Shown: in pieces, positions 10,230 through 22,900 of the stretch
Position numbering within the stretch: position 1 is the first letter of the stretch
How the letters are laid out: every line of letters starts with the position of its first letter
Origin: Meandrina meandrites
Taxonomy: Eukaryota; Cnidaria; Anthozoa; Scleractinia; Meandrinidae
Direction: 5' to 3'
NCBI GenBank assembly: GCA_963693305.1
Contig: OY855911.1
Location: 34,895,439 to 34,959,438, forward strand
DNA length: 64,000 nt
The notes under the pieces: generated by a model
What the model was told of the DNA's origin: nothing
Databases searched by the model: none
What the model saw: the letters and a program-made list of their open reading frames with translations, nothing else
Made by a program: the position numbers and the translations under genes

Positions 10230-12060
10230 AAGCCGGGTTGACGAACGTCGTCCAATTGCGTTCAAAACGCGTTTTTCGACTTTCCCCATCGGGGCGAAAC
10301 GAAAAAACACCCTTAGGATCGAATACCACGAGGTCGGTTTCATACCACCATTTTGAGTGGGCTTTTCCAAGCAGGGCAAAAAGCCGGGTTGACGAACGTC
10401 GTCCAATTGCGTTCAAAACGCGTTTTTTCGACTTTCCCCATCGGGGCGAAACGAAAAAACACCCTTAGGATCGAATACCACGAGGTCGGTTTCATACCAC
10501 CATTTTGAGTGGGCTTTTCCAAGCAGGGCAAAAAGCCGGGTTGACGAACGTCGTCCAATTGCGTTCAAAACGCGTTTTTCGACTTTCCCCATCGGGGCGA
10601 AACGAAACAACACCCTTGGGATCGAATTCCACGTGGTCGGTTTCATACCACCATTTTGAGTGGGCTTTTCCAAGCAGGGCAAAAAGCCGGGTTGACGAAC
10701 GTCGTCCAATTGCGTTCAAAACGCGTTTTTTCGACTTTCCCCATCGGGGCGAAACGAAAAAACACCGTTAGGATCGAATACCACGAGGTCGGTTTCATAC
10801 CACCATTTTGAGTGGGCTTTTCCAAGCAGGGCAAAAAGCTGGGTTGACGAACGTCGTCCAATTGCGTTCAAAACGCGTTTTTCGGCTTTCCCCATCGGGG
10901 CGAAACGAAACAACACCCTTAAGATCGAATTCCACGTGGTCGGTTTCATACCACCATTTTGAGTGGGCTTTTCCAAGCAGGGCAAAAAGCCGGGTTGACG
11001 AACGTCGTCCAATTGCGTTCAAAACGCGTTTTTTCGACTTTCCCCATCGGGGCGAAACGAAAAAACACCCTTAGGATCAAATACCACGAGGTCGGTTTCA
11101 TACCACCATTTTCAGTGGGCTTTACCGAGCAGGGCAAAAAGCCGGGTTGACGAACGTCGTCCAATTGCGTTCAAAACGCGTTTTTCGACTTTCCCCATCG
11201 GGGCGAAACGAAAAAACACCCTTAGGATCGAATACCACGAGGTCGGTTTCATACCACCATTTTGAGTGGGCTTTTCCAAGCAGGGCAAAAAGCCGGGTTG
11301 ACGAACGTCGTCCAATTGCGTTCAAAACGCGTTTTTTCGACTTTCCCCATCGGGGCGAAACGAAAAAACACCCTTAGGATCGAATACCACGAGGTCGGTT
11401 TCATACCACCATTTTGAGTGGGCTTTTCCAAGCAGGGCAAAAAGCCGGGTTGACGAACGTCGTCCAATTGCGTTCAAAACGCGTTTTTCGACTTTCCCCA
11501 TCGGGGCGAAACGAAACAACACCCTTGGGATCGAATTCCACGTGGTCGGTTTCATACCACCATTTTGAGTGGGCTTTTCCAAGCAGGGCAAAAAGCCGGG
11601 TTGACGAACGTCGTCCAATTGCGTTCAAAACGCGTTTTTTCGACTTTCCCCATCGGGGCGAAACGAAAAAACACCCTTAGGATCGAATACCACGAGGTCG
11701 GTTTCATACCACCATTTTGAGTGGGCTTTTCCAAGCAGGGCAAAAAGCTGGGTTGACGAACGTCGTCCAATTGCGTTCAAAACGCGTTTTTCGACTTTCC
11801 CCATCGGGGCGAAACGAAACAACACCCTTGGGATCGAATTCCACGTGGTCGGTTTCATACCACCATTTTGAGTGGGCTTTTCCAAGCAGGGCAAAAAGCC
11901 GGGTTGACGAACGTCGTCCAATTGCGTTCAAAACGCGTTTTTTCGACTTTCCCCATCGGGGCGAAACGAAAAAACACCCTTAGGATCAAATACCACGAGG
12001 TCGGTTTCATACCACCATTTTCAGTGGGCTTTACCGAGCAGGGCAAAAAGCCGGGTTGAC
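10230..12060 (+). repeat. 909-bp (6-unit) tandem duplication
   Basis: The two halves share, 909 bp apart, TTTTCAGTGGGCTTTACCGAG (near 11,110 and 12,019; shown in full only as a 21-base stretch, of which TTTACCGAGC is the private mark), GATCAAATACC heads and AAAAAGCTGGGTTG (near 10,836 and 11,745). The first half carries extra changes (CACCGTTAGG near 10,765, TTTTTCGGCTTT near 10,880, CTTAAGATCG near 10,918) absent from the second, so these arose after duplication or were corrected in one copy. Confidence 0.8.
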
Positions 12061-13219
12061 GAACATCGTCCAATTGCGTTCAAAACGCGTTTTTCGACTT
12101 TCCCCATCTTGGCGAAACTAAACAACACCCTTGGGATCGAATTCCACGTGGTCGGTTTCATACCACCATTTTGAGTGGGCTTTTCCAAGCAGGGCAAAAA
12201 GCCGGGTTGACGAACGTCGTCCAATTGCGTTCAAAACGCGTTTTTCGACTTTCCCCATCGGGGCGAAACGAAACAACACCCTTGGGATCGAATTCCACGT
12301 GGTCGGTTTCATACCACCATTTTGAGTGGGCTTTTCCAAGCAGGGCAAAAAGCCTGGTTGACGAACGTCGTCCAATTGCGTTCGAAACGCGTTTTTTCGA
12401 CTTTCCCCATTGGGGCGAAACGAAAAAACACCCTTAGGATCGAATACCACGAGGTCGGTTTCATACCACCATTTTGAGTGGGCTTTTCCAAGCAGGGCAA
12501 AAAGCCGGGTTGACGAACGTCGTCCAATTGCGTTCAAAACGCGTTTTTTCGACTTTCCCCATCGGGGCGAAACGAAAAAACACCCTTAGGATCGAATACC
12601 ACGAGGTCGGTTTCATACCACCATTTTGAGTGGGCTTTTCCAAGCAGGGCAAAAAGCCGGGTTGACGAACGTCGTCCAATTGCGTTCAAAACGCGTTTTT
12701 CGACTTTCCCCATCGGGGCGAAACGAAAAAACACCCTTAGGATCGAATACCACGAGGTCGGTTTCATACCACCATTTTGAGTGGGCTTTTCCAAGCAGGG
12801 CAAAAAGCCGGGTTGACGAACGTCGTCCAATTGCGTTCAAAACGCGTTTTTCGACTTTCCCCATCGGAGCGAAACGAAACAACACCCTTGGGATCGAATT
12901 CCACGTGGTCGGTTTCATACCACCATTTTGAGTGGGCTTTTCCAAGCAGGGCAAAAAGCCGGGTTGACGAACGTCGTCCAATTGCGTTCAAAACGCGTTT
13001 TTCGACTTTCTCCATCGGGGCGAAACGAAACAACACCCTTGGGATCGAATTCCACGTGGTCGGTTTCATACCACCATTTTGAGTGGGCTTTTCCAAGCAG
13101 GGCAAAAAGCCGGGTTGACGAACGTCGTCCAATTGCGTTCAAAACGCGTTTTTTCGACTTTCCCCATCGGGGCGAAACGAAAAAACACCCTTAGGATCGA
13201 ATACCACGAGGTCGGTTTC

Positions 13220-14430
13220 ATACCACCATTTTGAGTGGGCTTTTCCAAGCAGGGCAAAAAGCCGGGTTGACGAACGTCGTCCAATTGCGTTCAAAACGCG
13301 TTTTTCGACTTTCCCCATCGGGGCGAAACGAAACAACACCCTTGGGATCGAATTCCACGTGGTCGGTTTCATACCACCATTTTGAGTGGGCTTTTCCAAG
13401 CAGGGCAAAAAGCCGGGTTGACGAACGTCGTCCAATTGCGTTCAAAACGCGTTTTTTCGACTTTCCCCATCGGGGCGAAACGAAAAAACACCCTTAGGAT
13501 CAAATACCACGAGGTCGGTTTCATACCACCATTTTCAGTGGGCTTTTCCGAGCAGGGCAAAAAGCCGGGTTGACGAACGTCGTCCAATTGCGTTCAAAAC
13601 GCGTTTTTCGACTTTCCCCATCGGGGCGAAACGAAAAAACACCCTTAGGATCGAATACCACGAGGTCGGTTTCATACCACCATTTTGAGTGGGCTTTTCC
13701 AAGCAGGGCAAAAAGCCGGGTTGACGAACGTCGTCCAATTGCGTTCAAAACGCGTTTTTTCGACTTTCCCCATCGGGGCGAAACGAAAAAACACCCTTAG
13801 GATCGAATACCACGAGGTCGGTTTCATACCACCATTTTGAGTGGGCTTTTCCAAGCAGGGCAAAAAGCCGGGTTGACGAACGTCGTCCAATTGCGTTCAA
13901 AACGCGTTTTTCGACTTTCCCCATCGGGGCGAAACGAAACAACACCCTTGGGATCGAATTCCACGTGGTCGGTTTCATACCACCATTTTGAGTGGGCTTT
14001 TCCAAGCAGGGCAAAAAGCCGGGTTGACGAACGTCGTCCAATTGCGTTCAAAACGCGTTTTTTCGACTTTCCCCATCGGGGCGAAACGAAAAAACACCCT
14101 TAGGATCAAATACCACGAGGTCGGTTTCATACCACCATTTTCAGTGGGCTTTTCCGAGCAGGGCAAAAAGCCGGGTTGACGAACGTCGTCCAATTGCGTT
14201 CAAAACGCGTTTTTCGACTTTCCCCATCGGGGCGAAACGAAAAAACACCCTTAGGATCGAATACCACGAGGTCGGTTTCATACCACCATTTTGAGTGGGC
14301 TTTTCCAAGCAGGGCAAAAAGCCGGGTTGACGAACGTCGTCCAATTGCGTTCAAAACGCGTTTTTTCGACTTTCCCCATCGGGGCGAAACGAAAAAACAC
14401 CCTTAGGATCGAATACCACGAGGTCGGTTT
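13220..14430 (+). repeat. 606-bp (4-unit) tandem duplication
   Basis: Two four-unit blocks 606 bp apart share a GATCAAATACC head with TTTTCAGTGGG and TTTTCCGAGCAGGG (near 13,546 and 14,152). I saw no difference between the blocks in the parts compared. A related unit with CAATTTCAGTGGG and CCGAGCAGGG lies near 10,205, consistent with the block being part of the larger 8.9-14 kb duplication. Confidence 0.8.
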
Positions 14431-15250
14431 CATACCACCATTTTGAGTGGGCTTTTCCAAGCAGGGCAAAAAGCCGGGTTGACGAACGTCGTCCAATTGC
14501 GTTCAAAACGCGTTTTTCGACTTTCCCCATCGGGGCGAAACGAAACAACACCCTTGGGATCGAATTCCACGTGGTCGGTTTCATACCACCATTTTGAGTG
14601 GGCTTTTCCAAGCAGGGCAAAAAGCCGGGTTGACGAACGTCGTCCAATTGCGTTCAAAACGCGTTTTTTCGACTTTCCCCATCGGGAGAAACGAAAAAAC
14701 ACCCTTTGGATCGAATACCACGAGGTCGGTTTCATACCACCATTTTGAGTGGGCTTTTCCAATCAGGGCAAAAAGCCGGGTTGACGAACATCGTCCAATT
14801 GCGTTCAAAACGCGTTTTTCGACTTTCCCCATCTTGGCGAAACTAAACAACACCCTTGGGATCGAATTCCACGTGGTCGGTTTCATACCACCATTTTGAG
14901 TGGGCTTTTCCAAGCAGGGCAAAAAGCCAGGTTGACGAACGTCGTCCAATTGCGTTCAAAACGCGTTTTTCGACTTTCCCCATCGGGGCGAAACGAAACA
15001 ACACCCTTGGGATCGAATTCCACGTGGTCGGTTTCATACCACCATTTTGAGTGGGCTTTTCCAAGCAGGGCAAAAAGCCTGGTTGACGAACGTCGTCCAA
15101 TTGCGTTCGAAACGCGTTTTTTCGACTTTCCCCATTGGGGCGAAACGAAAAAACACCCTTAGGATCGAATACCACGAGGTCGGTTTCATACCACCATTTT
15201 GAGTGGGCTTTTCCAAGCAGGGCAAAAAGCCGGGTTGACGAACGTCGTCC

Positions 15251-16838
15251 AATTGCGTTCAAAACGCGTTTTTTCGACTTTCCCCATCGGGGCGAAACGA
15301 AACAACACCCTTGGGATCGAATACCACGAGGTCGGTTTCATACCACCATTTTGAGTGGGCTTTTCCAAGCAGGGCAAAAAGCCGGGTTGACGAACGTCGT
15401 CCAATTGCGTTCAAAACGCGTTTTTTCGACTTTCCCCATCGGGGCGAAACGAAAAAACACCCTTGGGATCGAATTCCACGTGGTCGGTTTCATACCACCA
15501 TTTTGAGTGGGCTTTTCCAAGCAGGGCAAAAAGCCGGGTTGACGAACGTCGTCCAATTGCGTTCAAAACGCGTTTTTCGACTTTCCCCATCGGGGCGAAA
15601 CGAAACAACACCCTTGGGATCGAATTCCACGTGGTCGGTTTCATACCACCATTTTGAGTGGGCTTTTCCAAGCAGGGCAAAAGGCCGGGTTGACGAACGT
15701 CGTCCAATTGCGTTCAAAACGCGTTTTTTCGACTTTCCCCATCGGGGCGAAACGAAAAAACACCCTTAGGATCGAATACCACGAGGTCGGTTTCATACCA
15801 CCATTTTGAGTGGGCTTTTCCAAGCAGGGCAAAAAGCCGGGTTGACGAACGTCGTCCAATTGCGTTCAAAACGCGTTTTTCGACTTTCCCCATCGGGGCG
15901 AAACGAAACAACACCCTTGGGATCGAATTCCACGTGGTCGGTTTCATACCACCATTTTGAGTGGGCTTTTCCAAGCAGGGCAAAAAGCCGGGTTGACGAA
16001 CGTCGTCCAATTGCGTTCAAAACGCGTTTTTCGACTTTCCCCATCGGGGGAAACGAAAAAACACCCTTGGGATCGAATTCCACGTGCTCGGTTTCATACC
16101 ACCATTTTGAGTGGGCTTTTCCAAGCAGGGCAAAAAGCCGGGTTGACGAACGTCGTCCAATTGCGTTCAAAACGCGTTTTTTCGACTTTCCCCATCGGGG
16201 CGAAACGAAAAAACACCCTTAGGATCGAATACCACGAGGTCGGTTTCATACCACCATTTTGAGTGGGCTTTTCCAAGCAGGGAAAAAAGCCGGGTTGACG
16301 AACGTCGTCCAATTGCGTTCAAAACAAGTTTTTTCGACTTTCGCCATCGGGGCGAAACGAAAAAACACCCTTAGGATCGAATACCACGTGGTCGGTTTCA
16401 TACCACCATTTTGAGTGGGCTTTTCCAAGCAGGGCAAAAAGCCGGGTTGACGAACGTCGTCCAATTGCGTTCAAAACGCGTTTTTCGACTTTCCCCATCG
16501 GAGCGAAACGAAACAACACCCTTAGGATCGAATACCACGAGGTCGGTTTCATACCACCATTTTGAGTGGGCTTTTCCAAGCAGGGCAAAAAGCCGGGTTG
16601 ACGAACGTCGTCCAATTGCGTTCAAAACGCGTTTTTTCGACTTTCCCCATCGGGGCGAAACGAAAAAACACCCTTAGGATCGAATACCACGAGGTCGGTT
16701 TCATACCACCATTTTGAGTGGGCTTTTCCAAGCAGGGCAAAAAGCCGGGTTGACGAACGTCGTCCAATTGCGTTCAAAACGCGTTTTTTCGACTTTCCCC
16801 ATCGGGGCGAAACGAAAAAACACCCTTAGGATCGAATA
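15251..16838 (+). repeat. Mixed A/B units leading into a 455-bp trimer
   Basis: Includes B-headed units preceded by A-type tails (GAAACAACACCCTTGGG then AATACCACGAGG, near 15,310) and A-headed units preceded by B-type tails (near 15,460), showing exchange between the usual haplotypes. A unit near 16,050 has the one-base-short CATCGGGGGAAACG and CACGTGCTCGG. From about 16,342 a trimer (AATACCACGTGG, CATCGGAGCG, AATACCACGAGG) repeats at 455 bp into the next block. One unit near 16,324 has AACAAG in place of the palindrome's AACGCG, and GGGAAAAAAG replaces GGGCAAAAAG near 16,281. Confidence 0.8.
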
Positions 16839-18993
16839 CCACGTGGTCGGTTTCATACCACCATTTTGAGTGGGCTTTTCCAAGCAGGGCAAAAAGCCGG
16901 GTTGACGAACGTCGTCCAATTGCGTTCAAAACGCGTTTTTCGACTTTCCCCATCGGAGCGAAACGAAACAACACCCTTAGGATCGAATACCACGAGGTCG
17001 GTTTCATACCACCATTTTGAGTGGGCTTTTCCAAGCAGGGCAAAAAGCCGGGTTGACGAACGTCGTCCAATTGCGTTCAAAACGCGTTTTTTCGACTTTC
17101 CCCATCGGGGCGAAACGAAAAAACACCCTTAGGATCGAATACCACGAGGTCGGTTTCATACCACCATTTTGAGTGGGCTTTTCCAAGCAGGGCAAAAAGC
17201 CGGGTTGACGAACGTCGTCCAATTGCGTTCAAAACGCGTTTTTCGACTTTCCCCATCGGGGCGAAACGAAACAACACCCTTGGGATCGAATTCCACGTGG
17301 TCGGTTTCATACCACCATTTTGAGTGGGCTTTTCCAAGCAGGGCAAAAAGCCGGGTTGACGAACGTCGTCCAATTGCGTTCAAAACGCGTTTTTTCGACT
17401 TTCCCCATCGGGGCGAAACGAAAAAACACCCTTAGGATCGAATACCACGAGGTCGGTTTCATACCACCATTTTGAGTGGGCTTTTCCAAGCAGGGCAAAA
17501 AGCCGGGTTGACGAACGTCGTCCAATTGCGTTCAAAACGCGTTTTTCGACTTTCCCCATCGGGGCGAAACGAAACAACACCCTTGGGATCGAATTCCACG
17601 TGGTCGGTTTCATACCACCATTTTGAGTGGGCTTTTCCAAGCAGGGCAAAAAGCCGGGTTGACGAACGTCGTCCAATTGCGTTCAAAACGCGTTTTTCGA
17701 CTTTCCCCATCGGGGGAAACGAAAAAACACCCTTAGGATCGAATACCACGAGGTCGGTTTCATACCACCATTTTGAGTGGGCTTTTCAAGCAGGGCAAAA
17801 AGCCGGGTTGACGAACGTCGTCCAATTGCGTTCAAAACGCGTTTTTCGACTTTCCCCATCGGGGCGAAACGAAACAACACCCTTGGGATCGAATTCCACG
17901 TGGTCGGTTTCATACCACCATTTTGAGTGGGCTTTTCCAAGCAGGGCAAAAAGCCGGGTTGACGAACGTCGTCCAATTGCGTTCAAAACGCGTTTTTCGA
18001 CTTTCCCCATCGGAGCGAAACGAAACAACACCCTTAGGATCGAATACCACGAGGTCGGTTTCATACCACCATTTTGAGTGGGCTTTTCCAAGCAGGGCAA
18101 AAAGCCGGGTTGACGAACGTCGTCCAATTGCGTTCAAAACGCGTTTTTTCGACTTTCCCCATCGGGGCGAAACGAAAAAACACCCTTAGGATCGAATACC
18201 ACGAGGTCGGTTTCATACCACCATTTTGAGTGGGCTTTTCCAAGCAGGGCAAAAAGCCGGGTTGACGAACGTCGTCCAATTGCGTTCAAAACGCGTTTTT
18301 CGACTTTCCCCATCGGGGCGAAACGAAACAACACCCTTGGGATCGAATTCCACGTGGTCGGTTTCATACCACCATTTTGAGTGGGCTTTTCCAAGCAGGG
18401 CAAAAAGCCGGGTTGACGAACGTCGTCCAATTGCGTTCAAAACGCGTTTTTTCGACTTTCCCCATCGGGGCGAAACGAAAAAACACCCTTAGGATCGAAT
18501 ACCACGAGGTCGGTTTCATACCACCATTTTGAGTGGGCTTTTCCAAGCAGGGCAAAAAGCCGGGTTGACGAACGTCGTCCAATTGCGTTCAAAACGCGTT
18601 TTTCGACTTTCCCCATCGGGGCGAAACGAAACAACACCCTTGGGATCGAATTCCACGTGGTCGGTTTCATACCACCATTTTGAGTGGGCTTTTCCAAGCA
18701 GGGCAAAAAGCCGGGTTGACGAACGTCGTCCAATTGCGTTCAAAACGCGTTTTTCGACTTTCCCCATCGGGGGAAACGAAAAAACACCCTTAGGATCGAA
18801 TACCACGAGGTCGGTTTCATACCACCATTTTGAGTGGGCTTTTCAAGCAGGGCAAAAAGCCGGGTTGACGAACGTCGTCCAATTGCGTTCAAAACGCGTT
18901 TTTCGACTTTCCCCATCGGGGCGAAACGAAACAACACCCTTGGGATCGAATTCCACGTGGTCGGTTTCATACCACCATTTTGAGTGGGCTTTT
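16839..18993 (+). repeat. 1,057-bp (7-unit) higher-order repeat, two copies
   Basis: Positions 16,839-17,895 and 17,896-18,952 are matching seven-unit copies, and the match continues to 18,993. Private marks repeated at 1,057 bp include CATCGGAGCG (near 16,952 and 18,009), CATCGGGGGAAACG (near 17,708 and 18,765) and the one-base-short GGGCTTTTCAAGCAGG (near 17,780 and 18,837). I saw no difference between copies. The match ends where the second copy gains GGGCTTTTTCAAG and GCCCGGTTGACTTACG. Confidence 0.88.
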
Positions 18994-19959
18994 TCAAGCA
19001 GGGCAAAAAGCCCGGTTGACTTACGTCGTCCAATTGCGTTCAAAACGCGTTTTTCGACTTTCCCCATCGGGGCGAAACGAAACAACACCCTTGGGATCGA
19101 ATTCCACGTGGTCGGTTTCATACCACCATTTTGAGTGGGCTTTTCCAAGCAGGGCAAAAAGCCGGGTTGACGAACGTCGTCCAATTGCGTTCAAAACGCG
19201 TTTTTTCGACTTTCCCCATCGGGGCGAAACGAAAAAACACCCTTAGGATCGAATACCACGAGGTCGGTTTCATACCACCATTTTGAGTGGGCTTTTCAAA
19301 GCAGGGCAAAAAGCCGGGTTGACGAACGTCGTCCAATTGCGTTCAAAACGCGTTTTTTCGACTTTCCCCATCGGGAGAAACGAAAAAACACCCTTAGGAT
19401 CGAATACCACGAGGTCGGTTTCATACCACCATTTTGAGTGGGCTTTTCCAAGCAGGGCAAAAAGCCGGGTTGACGAACGTCGTCCAATTGCGTTCAAAAC
19501 GCGTTTTTCGACTTTCCCCATCGGGGCGAAACGAAACAACACCCTTGGGATCGAATTCCACGTGGTCGGTTTCATACCACCATTTTGAGTGGGCTTTTCC
19601 AAGCAGGGCAAAAAGCCGGGTTGACGAACGTCGTCCAATTGCGTTCAAAACGCGTTTTTCGACTTTCCCCATCGGGGCGAAACGAAACAACACCCTTGGG
19701 ATCGAATTCCACGTGGTCGGTTTCATACCACCATTTTGAGTGGGCTTTTCCAAGCAGGGCAAAAAGCCGGGTTGACGAACGTCGTCCAATTGCGTTCAAA
19801 ACGCGTTTTTTCGACTTTCCCCATCGGGGCGAAACGAAAAAACACCCTTAGGATCGAATACCACGAGGTCGGTTTCATACCACCATTTTGAGTGGGCTTT
19901 TCCAAGCAGGGCAAAAAGCCGAGTTGACGAACGTCGTCCAATTGCGTTCAAAACGTGTT
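18994..19959 (+). repeat. A/B units without a clear higher-order copy
   Basis: About six units. The first has the private sequence GCCCGGTTGACTTACGTCG; others carry GGGCTTTTCAAAGC (near 19,292) and CATCGGGAGAAACG (near 19,372). Two consecutive A-headed units (near 19,548 and 19,699) break strict alternation. Nothing other than satellite is present. Confidence 0.85.
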
Positions 19960-22900
19960 TTTCGACTTTCCCCATCGGGGCGAAACGAAACAACACCCTT
20001 GGGATCGAATTCCACGTGGTCGGTTTCATACCACCATTTTGAGTGGGCTTTTCCAAGCAGGGCAAAAAGCCGGGTTGACGAACGTCGTCCAATTGCGTTC
20101 AAAACGCGTTTTTTCGACTTTCCCCATCGGGGCGAAACGAAAAAACACCCTTAGGATCGAATACCACGAGGTCGGTTTCATACCACCATTTTGAGTGGGC
20201 TTTTCGAAGCAGGGCAAAAAGCCGGGTTGACGAACGTCGTCCAATTGCGTTCAAAACGCGTTTTTCGACTTTCCCCATCGGGGCGAAACGAAACAACACC
20301 CTTGGGATCGAATTCCACGTGGTCGGTTTCATACCACCATTTTGAGTGGGCTTTTCCAAGCAGGGCAAAAAGCCGGGTTGACGAACGTCGTCCAATTGCG
20401 TTCAAAACGCGTTTTTCGCCTTTCCCCATCGGGGGAAACGAAAAAACACCCTTAGGATCGAATACCACGAGGTCGGTTTCATACCACCATTTTGAGTGGG
20501 CTTTTCCAAGCAGGGCAAAAAGCCGGGTTGACGAACGTCGTCCAGTTGCGTTCAAAACGCGTTTTTCGACTTTCCCCATCGGGGCGAAACGAAACAACAC
20601 CCTTGGGATCGAATTCCACGTGGTCGGTTTCATACCACCATTTTGAGTGGGCTTTTCCAAGCAGGGCAAAAGGCCGGGTTGACGAACGTCGTCCAATTGC
20701 GTTCAAAACGCGTTTTTCGACTTTCCCCATCGGGGCGAAACGAAACAACACCCTTGGGATCGAATTCCACGTGGTCGGTTTCATACCACCATTTTGAGTG
20801 GGCTTTTCCAAGCAGGGCAAAAAGCCGGGTTGACGAACGTCGTCCAATTGCGTTCAAAACGCGTTTTTTCGACTTTCCCCATCGGGGCGAAACGAAAAAA
20901 CACCCTTAGGATCGAATACCACGAGGTCGGTTTCATACCACCATTTTGAGTGGGCTTTTTCAAGCAGGGCAAAAAGACGGGTTGACGAACGTCGTCCAAT
21001 TGCGTTCAAAACGCGTTTTTTCGACTTTCCCCATCGGGAGAAACGAAAAAACACCCTTAGGATCGAATACCACGAGGTCGGTTTCATACCACCATTTTGA
21101 GTGGGCTTTTCCAAGCAGGGCAAAAAGCCGGGTTGACGAACGTCGTCCAATTGCGTTCAAAACGCGTGTTTCGACTTTCCCCATCGGGGCGAAACGAAAC
21201 AACACCCTTGGGATCGAATTCCACGTGGTCGGTTTCATACCACCATTTTGAGTGGGCTTTTCCAAGCAGGGCAAAAAGCCGGGTTGACGAACGTCGTCCA
21301 ATTGCGTTCAAAAGGCGTGTTTCGACTTTCCCCATCGGGGCGAAACGAAACAACACCCTTGGGATCGAATTCCACGTGGTCGGTTTCATACCACCATTTT
21401 GAGTGGGCTTTTCCAAGCAGGGCAAAAAGCCGGGTTGACGAACGTCGTCCAATTGCGTTCAAAACGCGTTTTTTCGACTTTCCCCATCGGGGCGAAACGA
21501 AAAAACACCCTTAGGATCGAATACCACGAGGTCGGTTTCATACCACCATTTTGAGTGGGCTTTTCGAAGCAGGGCAAAAAGCCGGGTTGACGAACGTCGT
21601 CCAATTGCGTTCAAAACGCGTTTTTCGACTTTCCCCATCGGGGCGAAACGAAACAACACCCTTGGGATCGAATTCCACGTGGTCGGTTTCATACCACCAT
21701 TTTGAGTGGGCTTTTCCAAGCAGGGCAAAAAGCCGGGTTGACGAACGTCGTCCAATTGCGTTCAAAACGCGTTTTTCGCCTTTCCCCATCGGGGGAAACG
21801 AAAAAACACCCTTAGGATCGAATACCACGAGGTCGGTTTCATACCACCATTTTGAGTGGGCTTTTCCAAGCAGGGCAAAAAGCCGAGTTGACGAACGTCG
21901 TCCAATTGCGTTCAAAACGTGTTTTTCGACTTTCCCCATCGGGGCGAAACGAAACAACACCCTTGGGATCGAATTCCACGTGGTCGGTTTCATACCACCA
22001 TTTTGAGTGGGCTTTTCCAAGCAGGGCAAAAAGCCGGGTTGACGAACGTCGTCCAATTGCGTTCAAAACGCGTTTTTCGACTTTGCCCATCGGGGCGAAA
22101 CGAAACAACACCCTTGGGATCGAATTCCACGTGGTCGGTTTCATACCACCATTTTGAGTGGGCTTTTCCAAGCAGGGCAAAAAGCCGGGTTGACGAACGT
22201 CGTCCAATTGCGTTCAAAACGCGTTTTTTCGACTTTCCCCATCGGGGCGAAACGAAAAAACACCCTTAGGATCGAATACCACGAGGTCGGTTTCATACCA
22301 CCATTTTGAGTGGGCTTTTTCAAGCAGGGCAAAAAGACGGGTTGACGAACGTCGTCCAATTGCGTTCAAAACGCGTTTTTTCGACTTTCCCCATCGGGAG
22401 AAACGAAAAAACACCCTTAGGATCGAATACCACGAGGTCGGTTTCATACCACCATTTTGAGTGGGCTTTTCCAAGCAGGGCAAAAAGCCGGGTTGACGAA
22501 CGTCGTCCAATTGCGTTCAAAACGCGTGTTTCGACTTTCCCCATCGGGGCGAAACGAAACAACACCCTTGGGATCGAATTCCACGTGGTCGGTTTCATAC
22601 CACCATTTTGAGTGGGCTTTTCCAAGCAGGGCAAAAAGCCGGGTTGACGAACGTCGTCCAATTGCGTTCAAAAGGCGTGTTTCGACTTTCCCCATCGGGG
22701 CGAAACGAAACAACACCCTTGGGATCGAATTCCACGTGGTCGGTTTCATACCACCATTTTGAGTGGGCTTTTCCAAGCAGGGCAAAAAGCCGGGTTGACG
22801 AACGTCGTCCAATTGCGTTCAAAACGCGTTTTTTCGACTTTCCCCATCGGGGCGAAACGAAAAAACACCCTTAGGATCGAATACCACGAGGTCGGTTTCA

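Larger units (their letters stand above)
8690..15250 (+). repeat. A/B array with a marked block recurring at 3,181- and 2,725-bp spacing
   Basis: A distinctive run recurs three times: GAACATCGTCC followed by CATCTTGGCGAAA (near 8881, 12,062 and 14,787), then two units later TCGAAACGCG with CATTGGGGCG (near 9200, 12,381 and 15,106). The spacings are 3,181 bp (21 units) and 2,725 bp (18 units). The first copy reads GAAAGTAAAC and the other two GAAACTAAAC, so the last two are closer relatives. Beyond the marker the first two copies remain alignable to about 10.6 and 14.0 kb after a one-unit insertion in the second (offset becomes 3,332 bp). Confidence 0.82.
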
